From: Coriolopsis trogii
Lineage: Eukaryota; Basidiomycota; Agaricomycetes; Polyporales; Polyporaceae
Reading direction: 5' to 3'
Assembly: GCA_020543525.1 (NCBI GenBank)
Contig: JAHYIO010000001.1
Coordinates: 2,790,001 to 2,854,000, forward strand
Length of the DNA stretch: 64,000 nucleotides
The translations under genes were made by a program, and so were the position numbers. Positions 33,360 to 45,077 of this stretch are shown here, one piece after another. Each line of letters begins with the position of its first letter. Positions within the stretch are counted from its first letter, which is position 1. The notes under the pieces were generated by a model. The model made no database searches and had not been told where the DNA came from. It saw only the letters and a program-made list of their open reading frames with translations.

Positions 33360-34851
33360 ATGGTCTGTGATTATGAGGAACAACGGCAACAGCGTATACA
33401 AGAAAACAAGGCTATACTCGTCTCACTGGGCCTTGACAAGCCCTTGATCCCCACGAAGTCGAAGACGAAGAAGAAAGTCGACCAGTCGAAGAAGCGTGGC
33501 GCCCCTCGTAGGGAAGAGGGAGACACCGATAGTCAGGAAGTAGAGGAGGGTCCAAAGAAGCTGGCTAAAGTTGGAGATGCAGGTGGAGACGTGTCGGGGC
33601 TCCGGAGGAGCGCGAGGAACAAGGACAAGACGACGGACTACGCCAACGATGGGAACAATGCATCGACGGCGGCGGCTCGCGCGCTCCCGAGGGTGGTTAG
33701 TTCAGTTGCGCGCGCGATGATGCAGAGTGCGCCTCGAAAGACGATAATTCGGAAGCACGACCCGTGAGTCCCTTTTACTGGCGGGTTGGTTGTACGTTGT
33801 ACGAATGATGGCTGGTGGGAACAGGAAGACGTATGGCTCTATCCCTGGCATTCCAGTTGGGTCGTGGTGGGAGACGCGGTGCGTGTATGCTGCCATCCCG
33901 GTTCTAGAGAGGTACTGAGCCTCGATTAGTGAAGCGTGCAGCAAAGACGCGATCCATGCGTGAGTTGTTCTCCCTTCCATTGTTGCATGCTGGAATTGAC
34001 GTATCGTCAGACCGTGGGTTGCTGGCATTTCAGCTGGCCCGAAGGGGGCCTACTCGGTCGCGCTTTCAGGGGGCTATGAAGACGACATCGATCTTGGAGA
34101 AGCATTGTGAGCCTCTGTGCCTTATGTTCTGTTGTCCAACCACTCGCTGACGCCTGTCCAGTACCTTCACTGGTTCAGGTTTGGACGTATCTAATTGCTG
34201 CAAGCCCTGCTTGTACTGAGTATGATCACCCCTACAGGTGGTCGCGACCTGAAGGGGACAAAGGACAAGCCGAAGAACGTACGTGGCATCTCAGAGTGGA
34301 TCCACCTGACCCACGACTAACAGCACCTTAGCTACGGACAGCACCCCAGAGCTGTGACCAAACATTCGAGAACCCCTATAATGCTGCTCTTCTTGTGCGC
34401 ATTGCTCCCGTTCTCTTATTCGATTGGGGGGAGCTGATGTGCTTGCAGAGATCATCTGAAACGAAGATGCCGATTCGTGTGATCCGCGGGTACAAACTCG
34501 ACTCGCCATATGCACCTGCGGAAGGCTACAGGTATGACGGCCTATACACCGTGGAAAAGGTATCGGTTATGTACTCCGGATACGTTATCTTCAGAACTGA
34601 CATGTGGTAAACAGGCTTGGCAGGAGGCAGGACTGAACAAGGGCCGATTCAAAGTCTGCAAGTTTGCTCTGAAGGTACGCACATATTGTTCCGCTTTGTC
34701 GATACATACATGGTACTACCTTCACTTCCAGCGTATTGCAGGTCAGGCTCCCCTTCCGGCTGATGACGATGAGTCGGAGGTGGTAAACGAAACGACGGAG
34801 GTTAATGAACCCTCCGAGCCTGCAGTGATCGAAGGTGACAGCGAGGATTGA
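33360..34851 (+). CDS. Stand-alone SRA-YDG domain protein (UHRF1-type)
   Basis: SRA domains bind methylated or hydroxymethylated cytosine by base flipping. The ATG at 33360 (MVCDYEEQRQQRIQ) is preferred to an in-frame ATG at 33300. After a Lys-rich linker with a possible nuclear signal, the SRA domain begins KTYGSIPGIPVGSWWETR and runs through VAGISAGPKGAYSVALSGGY, DDIDLGEAFTFTGSGGRDLK, LRTAPQSCDQTFENPYNAAL, MPIRVIRGYKLDS and the namesake GYRYDGLYTVEKAW, closing FKVCKFALKRIAGQ. The tail is acidic. No RING, PHD or SET domain is visible, so it would read a mark or recruit partners, not ubiquitinate. About five introns interrupt the domain. Confidence 0.9.
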
Positions 34852-35172
34852 CCACGCAAACTGGAGCCAACTGGTTGCGACGACAATGACCCAGATCTGC
34901 GTATCTGTTGCCTGATATAACAGAGCTTCTTGTTCTACGCTATGTATGCTATCAATGTCTGCTTGCTAATCATGTAACTGTATCGCGTTCGATGTACATC
35001 CATACTGATCTTGCTACACACTGGTTGGCAGTGTCTAATAATACTATCTTGTTCCGTGTCGATCGTACACCTTGGATTGAATAGTGATAGCTTGCCTTTG
35101 GGTGTATGTAACGTCCTACCCGACACTACACTATGATGCTATAGCTATTCATCTAAGCTAAAGGCGACACCC
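34852..35172. other. Convergent gap, SRA and PL4 genes
   Basis: 3' UTRs of two converging genes; locally AT-rich. No gene was seen. Confidence 0.6.
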
Positions 35173-38100
35173 TTACTTCTGAAGCTCAAGTCTTAGTGCA
35201 TCGTATTGGACGTACTATGTTCAGGCGTTAGTCAAACCGCGCTAGATAATCATCACGAGCAAAGTATACTCACCACGGGCGCAGCATGGGGCAGCTCCAA
35301 CTGTGACGGAAGAGGGGTTGGCATTCGTTCTCATTGGTGGCAGGGTCGACTTACCACAAATTGATTGCTACCTTCGTGAAGCCAGGTTCCGGGGAATTGG
35401 AATTTGTTGGTGAGCAGATGACACGAAATTGCTGTACAGGACTGTCAGATCCTGGGACACAGCACCGAAGGGCCTTCCGCACCAGAACGCTCGCCACAGC
35501 TGCTGCTTTCGTACGGCTGTATGGTCCATACCAGCGGAGTGGCTTGATCGTTGACAAAGACGTTGATCTATCTTCAAGGTTCAGCGATCACGGTAGTACT
35601 GCATCGAGCATATAATCTGTTGAAGCTCACCGGGAAACTCGGGAATGCACCCTGGTTCGCGTCCGTATTCCCGGCGGTTGTCTTTGCAGCAGCGAGTTGT
35701 ATAGTGAATGTAGCGACAGACGTCTTTCGCAGCTGTCCTGCGGTCTTGGGTGCGACTGCGAAGTTGATAGTCCAGCGATTGATGTCTTCAACGGAGGCTG
35801 ATGAAACCAGGTCGCGAACCAAGTGAATCGACATAGACTCACCTGTCACCGTGTCGTTCCTGGTATAGGTCGGCCCATACTGCGACCAATGGACGTAGTT
35901 CTACAAAGATCCCAAGCACGATATCATGACCGCTGTCTCAAGTGTAAAGTATGAGGTGAAGACGAACCCAGTCGCGGCTCTCGACGCTCTTGCCGATGGT
36001 GAAGTTTACACCTCCAGGGAACTCGCTTGGGAAGTCCCACGCGCCCCAGTAGATTCTATACTCTGAGACGGCACAACGTCAGCTTGTAATACACTCGAGA
36101 ATGTCCCGACCCTTACTAGAAGGCTGCCTCGGATGGGTCAAGTCGCGCTCCAGCCCGTTCTTGTACTCCCCTGGTAGGCGCGATCAGTGCACAGTCCAGG
36201 CGGTCTTGCAACAAAGAATATACCGGCACTCTTGTCGGGAATTCCTATCCGCCAAAGCTCTGTTCCAGCCGACTCAGGCCGCCATGTAGCTCTTACATGC
36301 GTCTCCTTGCCAGCTCTGACTATGATGTTGTCTTGCACATAATCACCGAATATACCTGCGGCATGGGCATCAGATTGTCAGTAGAGTGGGTGCAAACATA
36401 GGCAACGAACCGCTCGCAGTGACAGTGAGGCGGTACGTCCCCGCCTTCACCCGATCGATATTGACGACCCCATCGTGGACATCCGTGACCCAGTACTGGT
36501 ACGCGCTCACGTCCGCAGCGCTGTCCTGTACGAGCATTCAGAACGGCCAAGAAGGTTGGAAAGTGGTACCGTACCTGAAAATGGACCTCGTTGGCACTCA
36601 AAATGACAACGACGTCTTTCGCATTGCGAGGGACATCGATCTTAGCCGTAAAGGCACCGCGAGACGACGTAGGTACGTAGCCAACGACCTTTCGTATGTA
36701 TCATTGACCTGTGTACGCCTCGCGATATTCAGAGAATCACTTACATGAGGAGCAATCTCGTCGTAGAAAGCAGCATTCCATGATGGATCCGCGTATTTCT
36801 CCGCATCCGCGAGGAGATCTTGCAAACTGACGGCACTCAACAATAGATGGAGAAAATGAGACTAGTCGCATACCTGGCGTTTGCAGCGCGATTCAAGTGC
36901 AGAAACTTCGAAATGTACGTTACTACGATGAGCTGCCACACTGTTGTGATCGGCGCACCTGAGGGCCGAAAGTCCTATCGAAACCGTTTGTGACATTGGG
37001 CGAACTGTTGGAAGGAGCATAAGCCTGAGCACTTCCTCGTGTTGTTTCCAATGACACATACGTGGCTCCGCCATGACTTAAAGACGGCATATCAGCTGGT
37101 GTTGCTGGGAGTTATATCTAGCTTACCTAGTAGACTGCTTGTTACTGCAGGGATGTGTGAATACGACACACGCGCAGACAGAGACTGAGACGCACTATAT
37201 GATGCCGTCGACCATCAGATCGACATGGAACTACTCAGGGATTAGTACCGTAGCCATCGAGCGGGTCGCTAGTCTGCTCACCGGTCCTCCAAAGAAGGTA
37301 TCTTTCTGGTTGACAACCCACCATGCACCGATGGGCGTACCGTCAGCACTCTGACCATACAAGCCGTGCGCTTTGTTCGTCTGGTTGTCGGCGAATGTGT
37401 ACTAAGGGTGGTAATCTCAATGTGGAAGGCTTTCATCCTCAAATTTGCTCATACGCACTTTGGTCCAGTAGTCAGATTCCTGGTCCAGATATAAGCGGAT
37501 ACTGTAATGAGCACACCAAATCAAAGACGCACCTGCTGGACATACGGGTCCTCTGGTGTCAAGCCGAGGTACCATGTACTACGGAATTGTCACCAAAGCC
37601 GCCCACGGCGATGTCACCATGATCAGTGGAAGGGGACACATACGCATCTTGGACCTGTACTTGTTTAGCAAGTGCTTGTGCGCCAGGTGCGGGTGCCTAA
37701 TTACAATGTCAACCTACCAGTCCAATATGTCAAGGCATTAGCTTACCCATTGTTCAGCATTCGTCACAAGTGTGGTCCAGGGTCCCCCGTTAGGTCGGAA
37801 CATGGTCCTCACTTCGCCAAGTGCGCCCTTGGAAGGTCCGGTGGAGTTGTGATATGCCAAGCGGACAAACGAATGAAGGCCTGTTTCTCCGTCGCGGAGG
37901 AACCAAGAGCGCTGCACTCTGAAGGGTCGGTCAGACTTTGCTGGGATACAAATCGGAAGGGTTAAAGGACTGACAATGCACCGGTCGAAGTATCATTATC
38001 CGTGACAATGATCCCAGCGTGATCATGTCCGTTGATAACCTCTAGTCCTGGGTTCGCAGTAAGCGCAAAGGCGGAGGAGGGGAAGTCTGCGTGCAGTGAC

Positions 38101-38369
38101 GACATGAGTAATACGATTGCAATCATGCGCTAGGACACTCTGTGCTTGCCTGTGTATAATTGGCCGGCATTCCCAGACGGGCTACCAAGGACAGAGAAGC
38201 CGTCAAGTAGGAGATTTCGTATGTAGCCGTTCTTCTTCAGAATATCGAATGACAGGCGGTCGTTTGAGAACGTGTAGAGGGTCGAGGTCTCGTTCACAAT
38301 AACAGCAGAGACAGAGGGAAGGCAAGCCGCGAGCGCGGCGCAGGAGATGTATAAGCCTAGAGGCATCAT
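35173..38369 (-). CDS. Rhamnogalacturonan lyase, polysaccharide lyase family 4
   Basis: PL4 enzymes cleave the pectin backbone rhamnogalacturonan I by beta-elimination outside the cell. The start at 38369 gives a signal peptide (MMPLGLYISCAALAACLPSVSA) followed by VNETSTLYTFSNDRLSFDI. Later exons show TNKAHGLYGQSADGTPIGAW and WWVVNQKDTFFGGP, DLMVDGIIYN, the middle beta-sandwich domain (VNIDRVKAGTYRLTVTAS, FGDYVQDNIIVRAG), and the C-terminal carbohydrate-binding-like domain (LWRIGIPDKSAG, YRIYWGAWDFPSEFPGGVNF, WSQYGPTYTRND). The last small exon ends YDALRLELQK at 35173. The gene has well over ten introns, and I did not resolve every join. It diverges from the thiolase gene. Confidence 0.88.
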
Positions 38370-39155
38370 CGGAGGGACCGGGGCGATGTCGTACTCGGTT
38401 GCTCACTTGAGTGGCCTCATATAGCGGGTCAGCATGGGTTGCGCCATAAGACGCAACCTCGAAGGGCTGCATGCTCGTCGCAGACTTCAGAGGGAGTGCC
38501 TGATGGACCGATGCTCGTATGCTCTTGCGGCCCGCCAACGCATCTGGCGGGGCCGGCCGGAGAAGAAGTCAGGAACGCTAGCGGGAATACCATGGACGAG
38601 GATTGCGATAGAAGTCATGATGATGAGCCATATGATGGGACTTCTGGAGCTCCATCCTGACAGAGCTGCGGCTCCCATAAAATTCTCCTCTAGCTTTCTA
38701 CTGTAAACTGAGGAGTCAGACCTTGCCCCTTGGGCAAAATGAATGACTGAATGCGTACCAGGTGCGTACTTTGTACACTAGCACCTTTACAACTGGCTAC
38801 ATCGTGACCTGTACTGATCTGATAATGCGGCTAATACCTTTCCATCATAAAGTTGCAATCGCCCGACCGTGTTAAGTGTACTGCATGCTTGCGTCCTGTC
38901 GCTTGCCCAGCGAAGCTTGTGTAGAATCGCAACATGGAGACGGTGGTGGTTCGGACAGGAGACTCAGACGCGCTGAGATGAGCGGCGGCGCGGGTCATAT
39001 GTGCGCGTCATGGGGATCGGGCAAACAGATCTCCCGCAACGCGACGGGCACTGTGGGGAACGTCGACCCGTTTGAGGTAGCCATTCTAACGTCTAAGCCA
39101 TAACTCACGCTCACCCGGGTAAGATGCCCCTCTTGCCAGCCTTCCTTGACTACCT
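38370..39155. other. Divergent promoter region, PL4 lyase and thiolase
   Basis: A 786-bp gap between divergent genes. Short frames on both strands lack any recognisable domain. It may hold shared regulation, but I see no motif that I can name with confidence. Confidence 0.55.
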
Positions 39156-40843
39156 ATGCTGTCCAGAGTGCTCCTGAGACATACAGCCCGCCCTCTCGCC
39201 CGTGGGTATGCCACCCCAGCAAAGGGGCGCGCGGAACTCTTGACGAAACGACCCGACGATGTTGTCATCACGTTCGCCAAGCGGACTGCTCTCGGACGAG
39301 CAAAGAAAGGCCAACTGAAGGACGTGCCCGTGGATGAACTTCTTCATGCATTCTTCAAGGTGCGAGCGTGCTGTCCTCTCTGTGTCCTACGGTTCGCACT
39401 GAATGCACTCTCCAGGCAACTTTCGAGAAGTCGAAGCTGAACCCGGCTATCCTTGAGGATATATGTGTCGGTATGCTACTTTCATTGCGTAGTTTTCCAG
39501 CGACTTCTGAAACGTTCACATAAAGGGACCTGCCATCCTCCTTCACCATTGTACATCTCCCGTGCAGCAGCCATAGCTGCAGGTGTTCCCGTCGAGGTTC
39601 CAATCTCCACCGTCAACCGGCTATGCTCGTCTGGACTACAATCAATTGTCAATATTGCAAACTCGATAAAGAGTCAGCAAATCGAGCTAGGAATGGCCGT
39701 CGGAGTAGAGAGCATGTCACTAAAGTACGTTCATGTCATTCTCATCCTCCGAATACATTCTCATGACTGCTCAGCCCTCGACCCACCCCCGAGGTTGTGT
39801 CCGCGGTTTCGGGCAATACTCAGGCCCATGATTGCGTGCAGCCGATGGGTTGGACCTCCGAGATGGTTGCGAAAGCGTACAACGTCTCACGGAGTAAGCA
39901 GGACGAGTATGCGCTGATTTCGCACACGCGCGCAGCAAAGGTCTGTCCTTCAGTGTGACCCCTCTGATGTTTCGTGACGATGATTGACGGCGCTCCGTTC
40001 GTAGTCCGTAGCGTCAGGTATCTTTGCAGAGGAAATACTCCCTATTGAGCTGCGAGGTGCCACCATCTCAAAGGATGACACGGTCCGCCCAGGAGTCACC
40101 TTGGAGTCTCTCGCGAAGCTCAAGCCAGTGTTCATGGAAGATGGCTCGACGACCGCAGGAAACGCAAGCGGAGTCGGGGACGGCGCGGCGCTGTGTATCC
40201 TCACCACCCGGACGCGAGCGGAGAAGGAGGGCTGGGAGGTTCTGGGCAAATATGTCGCCAGTGCATTCGTCGGTACGTGGTCACATCTGACTTCGGTCGC
40301 CAAGACGCCAGCGACTGAGCAATCGATTGTCCAGGTGTGGAGCCCCGGTACATGGGAATATCACCTGCTGCTGCCATCCCGAAGGTCCTCGCCATGACCG
40401 GGCTATGGAAAGAAGACATCGATATTTGGGAGGTACGCGCCTGCATCCACCTCCGATAAGCCGGTGATGACCTTCTCGTTAGATCAACGAGGCATTTGCT
40501 TCACAATTTGCTTATTGCGTTGAGCAACTTGGCATACCAATAGAAAAGATAAATCCGAAGTGAGCTGGTCCCCACACAGCTGCATGCATTTCCATATCTT
40601 ACTGTTCTTACCAGTGGAGGTTCCATTGCCCTCACCCACCCGCTGGGCATGAGTAAGTATCTGCCGAGCCATGCTTCCCAGAGTAGCCCGGCTGACATGT
40701 TTTCTCTTGCAGCTGGCACCCGCCAGGTCGTCACCGGTCTAGCAGAACTACGCCGGAGGGATGCGTCCCTACTCTGCACGAGCATGTGCATTGGTAGTGG
40801 TATGGGAGGAGCCGCTATCTTCGTGAACGAGGCTCGCCGGTGA
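39156..40843 (+). CDS. 3-ketoacyl-CoA thiolase / acetyl-CoA C-acyltransferase
   Basis: The enzyme splits 3-ketoacyl-CoA with CoA in fatty acid beta-oxidation. It starts at 39156 with [20 protein letters not shown], a basic amphipathic leader that looks mitochondrial; no clear PTS2 nonapeptide or PTS1 tail (it ends NEARR) is seen. Thiolase blocks in order: [18 protein letters not shown], the nucleophile Cys in [91 protein letters not shown] with the catalytic His, and CIGSGMGGA with the second catalytic Cys. All active-site residues are intact. About eight short introns are present. Confidence 0.93.
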
Positions 40844-40959
40844 TGAATGTTAGGCATAGCTCTGGCAATGGCCTCGTCATGTGATAGTACATACATTCGC
40901 ATCGGCATTCTCCTAATCGTACATTGATGACTGCTACTCATGGCTCGTACAGAACGTCT

Positions 40960-43121
40960 TCAAGCTGCCGTACCGGTACTAGCATGACCCAGTTTTACGC
41001 ATAAGTCGACAACCTCCGTCATGGCTATGACCGCCTCTTCCTCCAGCGTCTGGCCAACGAGCTGCAAGCCGATAGGGGCATTCTTGAAAGTTTCCGGATT
41101 GTCTGACCAGCGCAAATCCAGGCACATCAGTACCCCGGCAGTGGTTATACAGGTAGCTCAGCGATACGCACAGCGTTGCCAGTTCTCCTGGTCTGCGTCG
41201 CTCAGGAAGTCCCTTCGAGGCTGTATGGCGTCTTGAACAGGATCGACAGTCGTGACGGGGAATGCGAAGGCAGTATAGTTCAAGGCATTCCAAATCATAG
41301 GATACGTCGCAATGCTGCTGACAAATCTCAGTCGAGGGGTAAGAAGCCAAGCTTATCGACACTCACCCTGTCTTGCCGTGAGGCGGGGCGGGGAACGGCG
41401 CGACGGGAGCGATTACTGCGTCGATAGGCCTACCCGTGCCAGTAACGTTCACGGTATCGCGCCACCGTGCGAGGTACTCCTGCCGGATAGTGATACGCTT
41501 CTTGTGGAGCTCCCAGAGCTCATAAGCCGAGATGCTTTCCCCGTACTTCAGAGCGGCGTCGAGCACTGGGGCCCCCTCAACGGCCATGGTCGCGATGCGC
41601 GGTTCCCCGGAGATTTTCACAACTGCATTGATATCTTCGAGTGCGCCCGCCATCCATATCTTCGCCTAGAGGGGATATGTGAGTGAGTGAGCTGAGGCGA
41701 TGGACTACTCCGCATTTGCTTACGAGGACATCGCACAGTTCCCTATGTTTGTACGGTAGCCAGTCGATCACTGACAGCCACACAACATCCGTTAGTCTGT
41801 GTCGACATGCGCGCTGACAAACCCACCTTTATGTCCAGCAGCCTCAAGCGCAGCCTTTGTGAACTGCATCGCACGTTGAATAGGTGGGTGAGGCACGACC
41901 ATTCCATCGTCCCACAAGAACCCGAAGCACAGCTGGGACCCACCGCCGTGCTCGGCTAACTTGTATGCCTCTTCGTCCCACTTCTTCCGGACACAGAGCG
42001 GGTCGAGGAGCCACGGCTGCTGCCCGATAACGGCCTGCATGAAGGTCTTGACGCCCGAGATGCTGTTCGACATCGGGCCGAGGCAGGAAGGGGACGAGTC
42101 CTGACCTTCCGCGCTGTTGACGCACCCTGCGTACGGGACGCGATGGGCGGAGGGACGGAGACCGTACAGACCGTTAAAAGAGCTTGGGTACCGAACGGAC
42201 CTGACATCGCAGTGATCAGGGACGTGTGCAGGATAAGAGGAGGGGTAAGGCGTACCCGCCCAAGTCAGAGCCGATTCCCAGCGGGCTGCCCTTCATAGCA
42301 ATAAGGGCGCCTTCACCACCAGAGGATCCTCCGGCAGTGAGAGAGCGGTTGGCCGGATTGAGCGTACGGCCGTAGATAAGGTTGTAAGTCTCAGCCCACT
42401 GTGGGATTGCGTACGTGAATACCCTACGCAGCCGGCAATAGTGTACAAGGAAATGCCTACCATAAGAGTTTGGGGGGCATTGGTCATCACGAAAGGGACA
42501 GCTCCGCACGCGTAGAGTATCTGGGTTATCACAGCGTCGTTTTCGGCGTACTTGCCGATCCAGGAGACATAGCCTAGCACGAATGACATGAGCTAAGTGA
42601 CGACAATGGACATGGACATAGATCATGGACTGAGCGCACCCATAGTAGCTTCGAGGCCCTTGATACATATCTGGTCCTTCAGGGATATAGGGAGGCCATG
42701 GAGAGGCCCGACGACTTGGCCCGTCTTCTCGAGATGCTCGTCCAGCTCCTTGGCACGCTGCAAAGCACGGTCGACAAAGATCTCTGTGAGGCAATTGACC
42801 TGTAGCGCGATGAGAGCTTGTTCTACGGCAGCAGGAGAGAGTCCAAACCAGTTGATGCGCGATTATGGCTCGTTTGTAGAAGGCAGTGGTGACCTCCACT
42901 GCAGACCACGTAGCAGAGGCGAGGTTGTGCAGGAGAATGTCAACCTCAGTTGTATTGGTGATCTCCAGCTCGCGCTCTGACAAGAGACCGCATTGCTCTG
43001 GGATCGGTCGAACGTCGAGGACAGTTTCATCTGGCCGCGATTTCAGGAGCCAATCTGGAGGGATTGCAGCAGTCTGTCGACGTCTCTTGTCGGCGATTAA
43101 GGCTTGCCACTTAGAGGTCAT
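40960..43121 (-). CDS. Amidase 1 (amidase signature family)
   Basis: Amidase-signature enzymes hydrolyse aliphatic or aromatic amides to acid and ammonia, and in fungi often serve nitrogen acquisition. The start at 43121 gives MTSKWQALIADKRRRQTAAI. The Ser-cisSer-Lys triad is complete: Lys in GLPISLKDQI, the cis Ser in GIGSDLGGSVR, and the nucleophile region LTAGGSSGGEGALIA. Later exons read QLCFGFLWDDGMVVPHPP, TGTGRPIDAVIAPVAPF, YPMIWNALNYTAFAFPVTTV and, across the last intron, ENWQRYNPETFKNAPIGLQL. The stop is at 40960. No signal peptide is present, so it should be cytosolic. It is a clear paralog of the gene at 57917-60047 and diverges from RPS3. Confidence 0.92.
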
Positions 43122-43921
43122 GGCGGCAAGGAGTACGGAGCAATGTGGAGACGAAGGAAGGGGATTGACAGAGCCGTCGTCCAGTCATGTTAGATATATG
43201 GATTGAGGCTATCACTCTCACGCCGACACTTCTGACAACCTTGTCTGGTGTAGGCGCAATCGCGCTTGGAATACTCGATATACTGATAGATAATAACACT
43301 CTACCGACCACACGCGTACAGCTTCAAGTCTAGGAAGTAGCATTATAGTCACCTGTAAGATGAGACATGTGAGTATGTGCTCAAGACAGAAGAGAGCAGT
43401 AAGTGAAAGCTCAGAAGGTCATTCATGTCAGCGAAACCAAGCGGAGCAAAGCTCGAGAGCAAGGCCTCGATTCGACTAAGAGGTGCCAGGATGGTTGATA
43501 CACAACACTCTTCATAGCGACCACGAGCAGAAGAAAGAGACACTCACCATGTCTGCACTGTTAGAAGGCGTGAACACGAACGGAGTAGAAAACGCGACGC
43601 GTCCTCTCGGAATTTTATTCTCTTCGTTGACGCCCATGTTCCCGTGGAAAGGACCTGCCCAATGCGGACAGTTTACCCGATAGCCGAATTGGCAGCAATC
43701 TCTCATCCTCGGCCTCAACGCCTCAAGACCCATCCTCGGCGCACTCACCGTCAAGCAACCCCTCAAGGTGAGTATCCAGGCTGTACTAGGAGACGTCACG
43801 GAAGTCCTGCTGCAAGAATGGTTGCAAGCATCGCCGTCCAGCAGGCTGGATGGATGCTTCTCTTTTCAGATGACACTGGGCCTCATGCTCATGCGATGGT
43901 GCTCTCTTCAGTTCTTTCAAG
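43122..43921. other. Divergent promoter of amidase 1 and RPS3, with RPS3 leader
   Basis: The right half holds the RPS3 5' UTR and its intron at 43768-43911. Open frames here on either strand show no conserved sequence. Confidence 0.55.
43768..43911 (+). other. Probable 5' UTR intron of RPS3
   Basis: A GTGAGT donor following CCCCTCAAG and a TGCTCTCTTCAG acceptor delimit 144 nt that end 10 nt before the RPS3 ATG. No snoRNA boxes were found in it. An alternative acceptor (CTCTTTTCAG) lies about 40 nt upstream. Confidence 0.55.
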
Positions 43922-44873
43922 ATGTCCGGTCAGATCTCCAAGAAGCGCAAGTTCGTTGCTGACGGTGTTTTCCGCGCCGAGTTGAACGATTTCTTCACCC
44001 GTGAGCTCTCCGAGGAGGGTTACTCTGGCTGTGATGTCCGTGTCACCCACGCCCGCACTGAAGTGAGTATTCTCATATTTCAAGCGTTGTTTCGTCCCTC
44101 TCAAGAGCTATCGCCCAGATTATCATCCGTGCTACCCACACCCAGGAGGTCTTGGGTGAGAAGGGTCGCCGCATCCGCGAGCTTACTGCCCTCGTCCAGA
44201 AGCGTTTCAAGTTCCCGGACAACTCCCTTGAGCTTTATGCCGAGAAGGTCCAGTACCGTGGTCTCTCTGCCATCGCTCAATGCGAGAGCTTGCGTTACAA
44301 GCTTCTTGGTGGTCTCGCTGTCCGCCGGTGAGTCTTGTGATCCCTACTCCCATGTCTATGTCATCGAGCAAATCAACAGTGCTTGCTATGGTGTCCTCCG
44401 ATTCGTTATGGAGTCTGGTGCTAAGGGTTGCGAGGTTGTGGTATCCGGCAAGCTTCGTGCTGCCCGTGCCAAGTCGATGAAGTTCACCGACGGTTTCATG
44501 ATCCACTCCGGTCAGCCTGCTGTTGACTTCGTTGACTACGCTGTAAGGCACGTCATGCTCCGTCAGGGTGTCCTTGGTATCAAGGTCAAAATGTACGTCC
44601 GCATCATTATATTACCTGTGGCTCGTATATTTAACGTGTTCGCCATGCAGCATGAAGGGCTGGGACCCCGAGGGTCAGCTCGGTCCCCGCAAGCCTCTAC
44701 CCGACTCCGTCCAGATTCTCGAGCCCCTTCCCGACAAAATTGTGGCCGAGCCCACGTCCGAGCAGCGCGAACCTGCTGTCGTTGCCGCTCCTGCACCTGC
44801 GCCCGAGGAGCCTGCTGCGTACCCCCCGCAGGAGACGTTCCAGCAGGGCTTCGAGCAGCCCGCTGCTTTCTGA
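43922..44873 (+). CDS. RPS3: 40S ribosomal protein S3 (uS3)
   Basis: A small-subunit protein at the mRNA entry site. Four exons join cleanly: [40 protein letters not shown] across intron 1 (with the KH-domain loop [10 protein letters not shown]), [20 protein letters not shown] across intron 2, and [20 protein letters not shown] across intron 3. The tail is Pro/Ala/Glu-rich and ends FEQPAAF. Length (about 255 residues) is usual for fungal uS3. Confidence 0.97.
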
Positions 44874-45077
44874 TTGCATGCATGATATGTTTGTTGTACG
44901 TTGTATGCCGCTTACCACTATACAATCGATGCCTTATGTGGCCCGACATGTGCGCCAGCAGAACACAAGTGTATAAGTTAAATGTAACGGTCGAAATCAC
45001 ACTGTACGCAGTGCGGGATAAAGAGAGTGATGGTTTGAACGCAAAATGTATGGCAGGTGCGAGTAGCCGGTTGTGCC

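Noticed and set aside
38203..38706. Small open frames on both strands upstream of the PL4 gene
   Set aside because: No domain, no splice continuity with neighbours; consistent with chance in a divergent promoter.
43512..43799. 95-residue minus-strand frame between amidase 1 and RPS3
   Set aside because: Overlaps the RPS3 leader and its intron; no conserved features.
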